A stretch of 10,608 nucleotides of DNA from an uncultured Chloroflexota bacterium (GTDB taxonomy: Bacteria > Chloroflexota > Chloroflexia > Thermomicrobiales > UBA6265), in assembly GCA_937901745.1 (NCBI GenBank), contig CALGSZ010000097.1, positions 1-10,608 on the forward strand. Reading direction: 5' to 3'. Below, in pieces: positions 1 through 7,036 of the stretch (the first letter of the stretch is position 1; the number at the start of each line of letters is the position of its first letter). Below the pieces are notes generated by a model, which saw only the letters and a program-made list of their open reading frames with translations, made no database searches and was not told the origin of the DNA. The position numbers were made by a program, and so were the translations under genes.

Positions 1-138
1 GGCCTACGCACTGCCTGGGCGGCGCTCAGTCGAGCCTGCCATCACCACCCGTACGAGCTCGCGCCAACAGCCCATGAGCTCGAACACTGGTTCTCGTCTG
101 TCGACGAGCTACTAGTGCGGCTTTCTGAAGAGGTCTGA
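1..138 (+). CDS. C-terminal end of an unrecognised protein (5' part outside window)
   Basis: Frame 1 is open from the first base to a TGA at 136-138, giving 45 residues. The tail contains the run ACHHHPYELAPT, followed by an amphipathic helix-like segment rich in Leu and Glu (HELEHWF..VDELLVRLSEEV). Three consecutive histidines next to a conserved-looking YELAPT stretch look like real protein and not a shadow frame, and the other forward frames are broken by stops within this interval. I do not recognise the family. The start, upstream domains and function lie outside the window. It reads in the same direction as the operon downstream, but more than 700 bases separate them, so nothing indicates co-transcription. 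Confidence 0.7.
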   Translation, partial: GLRTAWAALSRACHHHPYELAPTAHELEHWFSSVDELLVRLSEEV

Positions 139-405
139 CCGCCAGCGTGCCGCATCTGTCCTCGGTGTGGCTCGTGGCGCGGGACGACAGCCGCGCACAT
201 CGAGGGTCGGGGCTACCCGCTGTGTGGTGATCCACTTCGGTCGATTGGCCCGAGCAGAGTCCCGTGGCGATTTGGGACTGCCGAACCATCCCCCTCCAGA
301 GGGCGCTCCGTATGCTTGCACTCGCCAACAGGGAGGCGCTTCCGGCGCAACACCTGTGCGATCTCGTCGATTGAGTGATGTCGTGTCGAGGTCGATCAGG
401 TGTGA

Positions 406-855
406 GTGAGGGCGGTAAGCCGCCGATGGAGAGGAAATCTCGTCACACCTGTCATATACGTTGTCGAGCGGATGATCCCACTAGCCAGTGGGGGACAACC
501 AGGGGGGACCAGGGAGGCCGTGGCCCACGTTCTGATTGGGCGGCGTGCTGAGGCTGAGGAGAGAGACCTTCTTCTCTTCTCCCACGGTGCTCGCTTCCGC
601 GACCTGCGCGTCGATCTGCGCGTCAGCGCCATCGATGCCGATGTCGAGGACGTCCTGGCTACAGGCGAAGGAGGCGGGCCGGGCGCCGAGATCGGATTCT
701 CGGCTCTCCCCTATCAGCGGCGTATTGCGCAGCTCGATCGGGCACTAGCGCCGGCACCTGGATACTGCGGATTCCTCCCTGGGAGACATGGGCTCGGTGG
801 CCCTGTCTCGACACCCCACCGATCGGTCACCACGGCCGGAGGGCCTCCGGCATGA
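406..855 (+). CDS. Doubtful 149-residue open frame ahead of the operon
   Basis: A GTG at 406 opens 149 codons ending in a TGA at 853-855, which overlaps the ATG of the first operon gene at 852 in an ATGA arrangement. For it: that coupling-style overlap, and, over roughly 520-760, a codon pattern with the second position lowest in GC, as in real high-GC genes. Against it: third-position GC is lower than in the operon genes, the Shine-Dalgarno match before the GTG is poor, the C-terminal third is low in plausible structure (Gly, Pro, Arg, Thr), and the antisense frame in register shows a similar composition pattern. No domain or membrane segment is visible. It may be a small real gene, a translated leader for the operon, a decayed gene or chance. 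Confidence 0.25.
   Translation: MRAVSRRWRGNLVTPVIYVVERMIPLASGGQPGGTREAVAHVLIGRRAEAEERDLLLFSHGARFRDLRVDLRVSAIDADVEDVLATGEGGGPGAEIGFSALPYQRRIAQLDRALAPAPGYCGFLPGRHGLGGPVSTPHRSVTTAGGPPA
411..424. repeat. Short perfect hairpin (5-bp stem, 4-base loop)
   Basis: GGCGG and CCGCC flank a TAAG loop. There is no T-tract on either side, so intrinsic termination is not supported. It lies directly beside the GTG of the doubtful frame at 406. Confidence 0.35.
477..492. repeat. Short perfect hairpin (6-bp stem, 4-base loop)
   Basis: CCCACT and AGTGGG flank an AGCC loop. It sits just upstream of a very G-rich run (490-515). No poly-T follows on the plus strand. It could be a leader RNA structure, a protein-binding site or chance. 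Confidence 0.4.
835..851 (+). promoter_or_regulatory. Inverted repeat covering the ribosome-binding site of the first operon gene
   Basis: GCCGGAGG at 835-842 and CCTCCGGC at 844-851 are perfect reverse complements around a single G, and the right arm ends at the base before the ATG at 852. As RNA it would fold as a 7-bp stem with a 3-base loop. The Shine-Dalgarno sequence GGAGGG (838-843, 8 bases before the ATG) would be locked in this stem. It could control translation by hiding the site, or act as a DNA operator. A ribosome finishing the doubtful frame 406-855 would melt it. The repeat is certain; its role is inferred. Confidence 0.45.
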
Positions 856-1286
856 CGCATGTCCCGATTCCCGGCCGAGAGCCAGGCACGCCGTCGGCGG
901 GTGTTCCAAAGGCGGCGGGACCCAGGAGGAGCCGTCGTGCCGGGGGAACGAGACGGTTCTACGTCGCGCTGGTTTCGTTGGTGCTCGGAATGGTTGGCAC
1001 CGTCGTGCTCGGGCTCGGCCAGCCAGTCCATCTGAGTCCTGAGACCACGAACGCCACCGTTCGGGCGGTCGCCGGTTTGACGGTGGCGCTACTCGTCGTC
1101 GTTCCGGCATTCGGATTCTTCCGTTACGAAAAGGCGGCGGCTGGACGCGCGTGGCACGAGCCGGTTTGGCGGCCGACGCTCCTCGGGGTCGTTTCGCTCT
1201 TCGTCGCCCTCGGCGTCACGGTCGGCTGGCACGGGCTGAGGCTGGCTTTCTTCATCGCGCGACTGTGGACAGGAGGCGCGATTTGA
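852..1286 (+). CDS. Small three-helix membrane protein, first gene of the vWA/tubulin-like operon
   Basis: This gene encodes 144 residues of unrecognised family. The ATG at 852 is supported by GGAGGG eight bases upstream. Residues 1-35 are Pro/Gly/Arg-rich and probably disordered, ending in a basic cluster (RRSRRAGGTRR) that should stay in the cytosol. Hydrophobic segments follow at about 36-56, 71-90 and 108-127, with a short, partly hydrophobic tail at about 129-139. The second and third helices are joined by a charged loop containing FRYEKAAAGR. The TGA overlaps the TTG start of the vWA gene by four bases, so the two are co-translated. Its place in the operon suggests a membrane partner or assembly factor for the vWA and six-TM proteins, but no motif identifies an activity. 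Confidence 0.8.
   Translation: MTHVPIPGREPGTPSAGVPKAAGPRRSRRAGGTRRFYVALVSLVLGMVGTVVLGLGQPVHLSPETTNATVRAVAGLTVALLVVVPAFGFFRYEKAAAGRAWHEPVWRPTLLGVVSLFVALGVTVGWHGLRLAFFIARLWTGGAI
1271..1276 (+). promoter_or_regulatory. Shine-Dalgarno site that sets the TTG start of the vWA gene
   Basis: AGGAGG lies six bases before the TTG at 1283-1285. This is the best-placed ribosome-binding site in the window, and it lies inside the end of the preceding gene. It favours the TTG over the GTG at 1151 in the same frame. Confidence 0.8.
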
Positions 1287-3643
1287 GGCGCCTCGTGGTG
1301 GTTCTGCTGCTTGCTCTGTTGGTTGCCCCGGGCTTGCCCGGGCAACGGGCCGACGCTCAACAGGTCGAGGTCGCGGACTGTCCAATCGGTGAGTCCACGG
1401 TAATCGAGGTCGTATTGCTGCTGGATCAGTCCGCATCGCTGCGCCGGACCGACAGCAACGACCAGCGGATCGCTGGCGCAAAGTCGGTGGTCCGGGCTTA
1501 CGCATCGATCGCATCTCGGGTCCAGGAGGTGCGGATCGCGGTGGCAGGCTTCGGAGAGGAAGCCACCTCGACCGACTGGATGACACTGGACGAAAACTCC
1601 GTCGAGGATGTCCTCCGCATCACCGAGGACTTCGCTTCGAAGGACGATTCCAACCACACCGACTACGTGTACGCGCTGCGGGAAGCATCCCACGCGTTCA
1701 GTGAGTCGTCCGGGGCGACGTGTCGGACGTTGTTCTGGTTCACGGACGGGGAGCACGACCTCGACGCGGGATACCTCGGCGATGGCCTCGAGAGGTTCTA
1801 CGTCGACGAGCCGGTGACCGTCAGCAACTACGCCGATGTCGAGGCGATGATGCCGGACCTCATCTGTGGCCCGGAAGGCTTCGCCGAGACACTCGCTCGC
1901 CTCGAGGTGTCGACTCGGGTGATGCTCCTTGGCGATGGACAGCAGATGGACTCGGCCAGCTCCCGAGTTCTTCGCGGACTGGGCGGCGACCGGAGTCGAG
2001 ACTGTGGCGCCGGCACCGGTTCATTCGAAAGTGTGTCGAGCGCCGACGAATTGCCGTTTCGGATGGCGTGTCTCGCTCAGCAAGGATCGGAGGCGTTGGA
2101 GCTGCCTCCTCCTGTCGCAGGGGCGCTGACTGTCACGAGCGCAGATCTCGCCACAGCAGGAGTACCGGCGTCCCTCCTGTCTGACCTGCTGATCATCGCC
2201 CGAGGTGAGGCCGGGAGCGCGCCCGGAGTCGGCTCGTCTACGGGGATGGAGGCAGATGCTGTGGCTGACGAGACGTCCGGTACCTCCGAGATCTCCCTCC
2301 GGCCGACCTCTGGGGCGTTCGAAGTCCACATCGATGGTGTCCAGGAAGCCTGCGTCTTCGGTACCTTCGAGGCTCCTTCCCTCCAGCTACATCAGATCAC
2401 ACCCACGCTCACTGAAGGGGAAGAGGGCGAGTTCGAGGCGGTCCTCGCCGGCCCACACGGTGCCCTGACTGAAGGCGAGATCGGCCTCTTCGAGCTCTCG
2501 TCTGACGCGCGAGTGGAGCGAACAGACGACGGATGGATCTTGACCATCCCCGAGCTACCGCCAGCCGGAGAACACTCACTAACGGCGACGGCTGAAGCCG
2601 ATCGGGTGCCGCCGACTACCGAGACGATCACGTTTCTCGTCAACGAGCAACTCAACGCACCAGAGATCCTCGATCAGCCCGAAGCGGTGATCGGTGAAGG
2701 CATCGGGCCGTTCCGAGCCGAGGTGCGCATAGACGGACGGGATGGCGGAGAGCTCTGCTTGGTCGAAGACCGCGTACCGGCACCAGCTGGAGGTGTCGCT
2801 GACGTGCAGGCGTCTATCGACGGGAAAGGTCGATGCATCCGAGTCGAGGCCGGAGAGGTCTCCGATCACGAGATCGTCCTGCAGTTCTCAGACCAGGTCT
2901 TCGCGAACGGACCGGTCCAGTTCGACACGGTATCGAGTCCCGATGACCGCCCCGACCGGCAGATGGCCGGAGTCCTCACGATCGATCTGGACGTGACGCC
3001 GAAGGCCAACACCCTGCTGGTCGGTTCGATCGTCGTCGCTCTGATCGTCGCTCTCCTGTTCGTCATTTGGGCAGTGATGTACGGGATCAACCGCCTCGTC
3101 TCTCGGATTCCTGATCCGAGCCGTCAGAACGTGAGGTTCGCCGAGTTCAGCTGTCGTGTGCATCAGCCGGAGGGGGGTTCGCTCCGTCTGGAGCTGGTTG
3201 CGCCTCCCTCCGACGCTGAGCTGAAGAAGCCGCGTCGGACGCCGGCGGAGCTCCGAGCAGGTGCTTTGCGCATACAGCGGCGAGTCCCGCTTGCGCCGTG
3301 GAAAGTGCCCTACGCCGTCGCATCGATGGCGTCGGATCGTGTCCTCCTGGACTCGGGTCGTGGCGTCACCCGGCAAGCAGTCCTCGGAGAACGCACAGTG
3401 AGAGCACGGCCGTCGGATGCCAGCGGGCCGCTGACGGCGTTGTCGATTTCCAACGCTCAATTGTCCCGGATCGCCAACGGCGACCAACAGAACCTAAGTG
3501 GCGTCGTCCTCGTCGACCTCAGCCGGCACCGGGGAGAGGTCGCGAGCCGCGTCACGGCCGCCCAGCTCAATGAGTCGCTCGAGCGAATGCGAGTTCGACT
3601 CGAGGAAGCTCGAAATCGAAATGTCCAAGAAGGAGTGACCTGA
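1283..3643 (+). CDS. Secreted, membrane-anchored vWA-domain protein
   Basis: The TTG at 1283, with AGGAGG six bases upstream, gives 786 residues. Residues 1-25 are a clear signal peptide (MRRLVVVLLLALLVAPG, cleavage near ADA|QQ). A vWA domain spans roughly 38-250 and has its metal-ion-dependent adhesion site (MIDAS) residues in place: DQSAS at 48-52, Thr126 in NHTD, and Asp155 in FTDGEHD. vWA domains bind partner proteins through a divalent metal. Beta-rich, Ig-like stretches follow at about 372-455 and 456-575. One membrane helix lies at about 577-603, then a basic stop-transfer region and a cytosolic tail of about 180 residues ending in a charged helix. Eight cysteines fall in the exported part and one in the tail, as expected for disulfides outside the cell. 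The stop is three bases before the tubulin-like gene. The ligand is unknown. Confidence 0.9.
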   Translation: MRRLVVVLLLALLVAPGLPGQRADAQQVEVADCPIGESTVIEVVLLLDQSASLRRTDSNDQRIAGAKSVVRAYASIASRVQEVRIAVAGFGEEATSTDWMTLDENSVEDVLRITEDFASKDDSNHTDYVYALREASHAFSESSGATCRTLFWFTDGEHDLDAGYLGDGLERFYVDEPVTVSNYADVEAMMPDLICGPEGFAETLARLEVSTRVMLLGDGQQMDSASSRVLRGLGGDRSRDCGAGTGSFESVSSADELPFRMACLAQQGSEALELPPPVAGALTVTSADLATAGVPASLLSDLLIIARGEAGSAPGVGSSTGMEADAVADETSGTSEISLRPTSGAFEVHIDGVQEACVFGTFEAPSLQLHQITPTLTEGEEGEFEAVLAGPHGALTEGEIGLFELSSDARVERTDDGWILTIPELPPAGEHSLTATAEADRVPPTTETITFLVNEQLNAPEILDQPEAVIGEGIGPFRAEVRIDGRDGGELCLVEDRVPAPAGGVADVQASIDGKGRCIRVEAGEVSDHEIVLQFSDQVFANGPVQFDTVSSPDDRPDRQMAGVLTIDLDVTPKANTLLVGSIVVALIVALLFVIWAVMYGINRLVSRIPDPSRQNVRFAEFSCRVHQPEGGSLRLELVAPPSDAELKKPRRTPAELRAGALRIQRRVPLAPWKVPYAVASMASDRVLLDSGRGVTRQAVLGERTVRARPSDASGPLTALSISNAQLSRIANGDQQNLSGVVLVDLSRHRGEVASRVTAAQLNESLERMRVRLEEARNRNVQEGVT

Positions 3644-3646
3644 ACC

Positions 3647-6600
3647 ATGCGACCGTTCCTGATCATCGGCCTCGGAGGATCTGGCGGAAAGACCATCCGA
3701 TATCTCAAGCAATCGCTCAGCGAGTGGCTGACTGAGATCGGCTGGGACCGAGGGTTCCCTCATGCGTGGCAGTTCCTCCACATAGACACCCCCCAGGTGC
3801 AGGACTCTCCCGTGTTGCCCGGGAGCCCCGACCTGTTGCCACCCAGCGAGTACTTGTCGCTCTATCAGGACGGCGTTCCGTTCGCCACTGTCATGGACCG
3901 TCTCCGGGGCAACAACCACTCCTTCGAGGGCTGGTGGGTCGACCCTGCCTACATGCACGTCCCGATCGCCTACGGGGCCGGCCAGTTCCGAGCTGTCGGG
4001 CGGATACTCGGTCTGGATCAACGCACTCGAATCCAAGAGGCGGTCAACGCCAAGATCACAGCGCTGCGGTCCACGGAAGCCATCGGCGAGCTCCAAGATC
4101 TCGCGAGCAAGGCTCACGAGTCGAATGGGGTCTACACGAAGCCGGGTGACCCAGTGGCGATGGTCATCTCGTCGCTCGCTGGAGGTACAGGGGCGGGCAT
4201 CTTCATGGATGTCACCGACATGCTCCGTGCCATGGGCGAGCAGTGGCTCGACATGTCCTTCGGAATCCTCTACGCGGCCGACGTGTTCCAATCGCTCGCC
4301 TCTGGAGCCAAAGCAGGGATCCATCCCAATGCTGCGGCCGCCCTCGCGGAACTCGTGAACGGCATCTACGCGTCGGGCAGTGTCGAAGTGTCGGGCGAGG
4401 AGAGAGAAATCGGGCGCAGCGGGCCGGCGTTTCCCTTCCTCGTCGGGCACGCCAACACCAGCGGGGTCGTGTTCGGTGACCAGACCGAGGTCTACAGGGT
4501 GATGGGCCGCTGTCTCGCCGCGGTGATGACCGATCCGAAGGTCCAGGACGACTTCGTCGTCTACACCGCCGCCAACTGGGCTGCTGCTGCCGCTACGTAT
4601 CCGGACGCTGGAGGTCCGCGCCATCTCTTGATGGAGCCGCCCTACAAAGGCTTGCTCCAGGGTCTCGGCTATGCCGAGGTCGACTTGGGAGTCGACCGGT
4701 TCCGGGCCTACTCGGAGAGACGAATCACCCGAGACGCTGTCGAAACGCTGGTTCGGGGTCATCTGATTCGCACAGAGGGTCAGGAACGCTACGAAGGCAT
4801 GACCCCAGAGGCGATCTCGGCGTCCATCGCCGACGACCGTCTCACCGGCTTCCTCAACACGGTCGGGATCAACGAGCGGGGCCCCGACAACAACCAAGTC
4901 CTGGACGCCATCGCCCTACCTGTCGAGCAGCGCCAGCGGATCACTGGTGACCTCGCCCGGCAGGTGTTCGATCTCGTCACGGAATCCATGGGGACCAAGG
5001 CGCGGGTCGACGACTGGGTGGACGAGATCGTCACGCAAGCGGAGATCCTCGCCCCGGGCGAGAACGAACGATACGACGCCACTCTGCGAGAGCGGGCTCG
5101 GGAGTGGAGTCGCAACATCGTCGGCCGTCTCACGGAGGAGGTGGGAGAAATCGTCGCCGAGTGGGGCCTGCCGGTTGCCCGGGACCTATTGCACAGGACG
5201 CGGGACGAGATCCGCTGGGTGGTCGACGAACTGGAGCAGGAACGCCGCGAGTTCGAAACACTCGCCTCTCACGTTCGGTCCAACGTCCAAGCGGCATTCG
5301 GTGAATTGTCGGGTCAGGTGGGCTCGGAACACGACGCGATCGGCCAGGCGTGCGCTAGCGCGATCGAAACGTTGGTCTGGCACCGCATGGAAGAGAAGGT
5401 GCGGTTCATCGCGAGAGAGATGCTGGCCGACTTCTCTCGGTCGGTGATCGACCCGCTGATCGAGGCGATTCGTCTCGCGTTGGGCGACCTGGAACGTCGG
5501 CTCGACCCAGCTGACGTCGAAGCAACGCCCGTCGACGGATGGCCCCGCCATGCCCCCGAACGGGACCAGGCCGTGCCAGACGATCTCATACCCGGCAAGA
5601 CCGTTTCTCTGGTCCTCGAGCCGGAGACGTTCCCGCGCCGCTTCGAGTGGCTCGTCACATCGACGCTCGGCCGGGATTTCGACACGACCGCCGCTCGCTG
5701 GCGTGAGATCCGCAGACAGGTCGTCACCGGAGCGTTCCTCGAACGAGCAGAGATCTCGGACCGCAGGCTCGCTCGGTTGGTGAAGCCGCTGTTCGAGATC
5801 GTCGACGAATGGCAACCGAACGAGGCGATACTCCTAGGTGGCGAGCCCGACCGGCCAGCGCGCTTCAAGCTCCACGTCGGTCGCGACGACGTCGTCCTTC
5901 GTGCCCGGGCTTGGCTCACCCGGGAAGGGTCGCCTTTCGACGATTTCCTCTCGCTGGGTCTCCGCGGGTATCTGCGGGAACCCGGGCCGACGATCTCGCC
6001 GGAAGAGGCCGCAGAGAGGGAGCGAGCATTCCAGCGAGCCCTCGCTTCTGCCTTCGAGGCCGCAAAGCCGCTCGTCAACATCGATCCGGTCCTCCTGTCG
6101 AGGGTTCACGGAAAGCAACTGCGCGAGCACGTAGTGGCTGGTGAGATCCCGTTGAAGAACCACCGGCTGGAGTCTTGGGTCATCGAGTTCCTAGACCAAC
6201 ACGTCGAGAGCGAACGGAAAGGCGAGTACTCGAACGTCACCCAAGACGAACGAGTCAAGCGGATCTCGATCTACAGCATGCTCGACGGCGCACTCCACCC
6301 GGCGGTGTTCGAGTCGATCACCGAGCCCATCGCGGCCGGGTACAACGACGCCCTCCAGACCGGCAAGATGCGGGACTTCTGGAAGTGGCGGCGAAGCCGG
6401 CCGTTGGCCAATGCCATCCCGCTTCCTATGCCGATGATTCGTGCGCTGATCCGAGGATGGTTCATAGGGAGGTTCCTCGGCCTGATCGACGTCCGCGTGG
6501 TGGATGGAAAGACAGTTGTTCGACTGAGCTCGGGGTCGCGTACAGTCGAATCACCACCTCTCGTCGACAATCCTGGGAACAACAAGCCTCGACAGCTGGG

Positions 6601-7036
6601 AGCTTTCCTCGAGAGCCTCGCTCTCGGCATCCCCTACGCCGCCGAGATCGGCCGGGCCGAAGAGATGCTCCGCATATACGGCGACATCCTGGAAATGGGG
6701 AGAGTCCCCGGATCGATCGGAGCCGCGGTCGGAGAGTTCAACGGCCTCAGTGCTGTTCTCGAGGAATGGATCTCTTCGGGGACGGTGCATGGAAGGGTGC
6801 CCACTGTTCCGGCGGAGATCCAGGCAGATTCGGACACGGCTCGAGCTGAGCGCCTCGCCGGGCTGGCGCGGACCGTCATGGAGCAGTACGCCGAACACGC
6901 CCGCCCGGAGATCGAAGAGGGTCGTCTCGGTCCGGAGAATGCGTGGCTCGGTGTGGCTTCTCTGATTCAGGAGGAGCTGCATCGACTCGCCAACGCCCTC
7001 AGTGATCGGGCCAGGTCTGTCGTGCCTAGCTTCTGA
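3647..7036 (+). CDS. Large tubulin/FtsZ-like protein (Tubulin_2-type)
   Basis: This gene encodes 1129 residues. The ATG at 3647 has AAGGAG at 3630-3635 upstream, within the end of the vWA gene. The N-terminal 400 or so residues carry tubulin-superfamily nucleotide loops. GLGGSGG at 8-14 corresponds to the first Gly-rich loop, GAGQFRAVGR at 110-119 to the T3-type loop (compare GAG..PEVGR in FtsZ), and GGTGAG at 179-184, after a hydrophobic strand, is the tubulin signature. HANTSGVVFGDQ near 268 and the DRFRAYSERRI stretch also fit the tubulin-like family Pfam calls Tubulin_2. No canonical NxDxxD catalytic T7 loop was found, so polymer-driven GTP hydrolysis is uncertain. The remaining 700 or so residues are mainly helical, with a likely coiled coil at about 519-544. 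There is no signal peptide or membrane helix, so it is cytosolic. It is far longer than FtsZ (about 350-400 residues). The stop overlaps the next ATG (TGATG). A role as a scaffold or filament for the membrane partners is inference. Confidence 0.88.
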   Translation: MRPFLIIGLGGSGGKTIRYLKQSLSEWLTEIGWDRGFPHAWQFLHIDTPQVQDSPVLPGSPDLLPPSEYLSLYQDGVPFATVMDRLRGNNHSFEGWWVDPAYMHVPIAYGAGQFRAVGRILGLDQRTRIQEAVNAKITALRSTEAIGELQDLASKAHESNGVYTKPGDPVAMVISSLAGGTGAGIFMDVTDMLRAMGEQWLDMSFGILYAADVFQSLASGAKAGIHPNAAAALAELVNGIYASGSVEVSGEEREIGRSGPAFPFLVGHANTSGVVFGDQTEVYRVMGRCLAAVMTDPKVQDDFVVYTAANWAAAAATYPDAGGPRHLLMEPPYKGLLQGLGYAEVDLGVDRFRAYSERRITRDAVETLVRGHLIRTEGQERYEGMTPEAISASIADDRLTGFLNTVGINERGPDNNQVLDAIALPVEQRQRITGDLARQVFDLVTESMGTKARVDDWVDEIVTQAEILAPGENERYDATLRERAREWSRNIVGRLTEEVGEIVAEWGLPVARDLLHRTRDEIRWVVDELEQERREFETLASHVRSNVQAAFGELSGQVGSEHDAIGQACASAIETLVWHRMEEKVRFIAREMLADFSRSVIDPLIEAIRLALGDLERRLDPADVEATPVDGWPRHAPERDQAVPDDLIPGKTVSLVLEPETFPRRFEWLVTSTLGRDFDTTAARWREIRRQVVTGAFLERAEISDRRLARLVKPLFEIVDEWQPNEAILLGGEPDRPARFKLHVGRDDVVLRARAWLTREGSPFDDFLSLGLRGYLREPGPTISPEEAAERERAFQRALASAFEAAKPLVNIDPVLLSRVHGKQLREHVVAGEIPLKNHRLESWVIEFLDQHVESERKGEYSNVTQDERVKRISIYSMLDGALHPAVFESITEPIAAGYNDALQTGKMRDFWKWRRSRPLANAIPLPMPMIRALIRGWFIGRFLGLIDVRVVDGKTVVRLSSGSRTVESPPLVDNPGNNKPRQLGAFLESLALGIPYAAEIGRAEEMLRIYGDILEMGRVPGSIGAAVGEFNGLSAVLEEWISSGTVHGRVPTVPAEIQADSDTARAERLAGLARTVMEQYAEHARPEIEEGRLGPENAWLGVASLIQEELHRLANALSDRARSVVPSF

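Larger units (their letters stand above)
139..851. other. Long stretch with no confident gene
   Basis: These 713 bases separate the left partial gene from the operon. The open frames at 139-405 on both strands are rich in Arg and Ser, have no ribosome-binding site and look like shadows. A 6-bp GC-rich hairpin (177-182 pairing with 191-196) has no T-tract and is only a weak terminator candidate for the left gene. Two compact hairpins lie at 411-424 and 477-492, and the doubtful frame 406-855 runs through the second half. I searched by eye for paired -35 and -10 boxes and found no convincing pair. The operon promoter must still be here unless it lies inside the left gene. Confidence 0.5.

Noticed and set aside
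451..475. Promoter -10 element (TACGTT at 457-462)
   Set aside because: No -35-like hexamer lies at 16-18 bases upstream, so the match is no better than chance.
484..744. Minus-strand frame opposite the doubtful 406-855 frame, with a coding-like base pattern
   Set aside because: A stop at about 745 separates it from upstream sequence and no ATG with a ribosome-binding site follows. The pattern is what an in-register antisense frame would show.
722..780. tRNA-like stretch, since one frame reads RIAQLDRAL, a phrase often produced by translating tRNA genes
   Set aside because: A D-arm-like fragment is present, but there is no matching acceptor stem and no GTTCGA-type T-loop at the right distance.
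1151..1282. N-terminal extension of the vWA protein from GTG 1151
   Set aside because: It lies inside the preceding membrane-protein gene, is Arg-rich like a shadow frame, and would bury a clear signal peptide. The TTG at 1283 has a far better ribosome-binding site.
3494..4897. 467-residue open frame on the minus strand
   Set aside because: It lies antisense to the end of the vWA gene and the tubulin-like N-terminus, where the plus strand carries the GLGGSGG, GAG and GGTGAG loops. Long antisense frames are expected in GC-rich genes.
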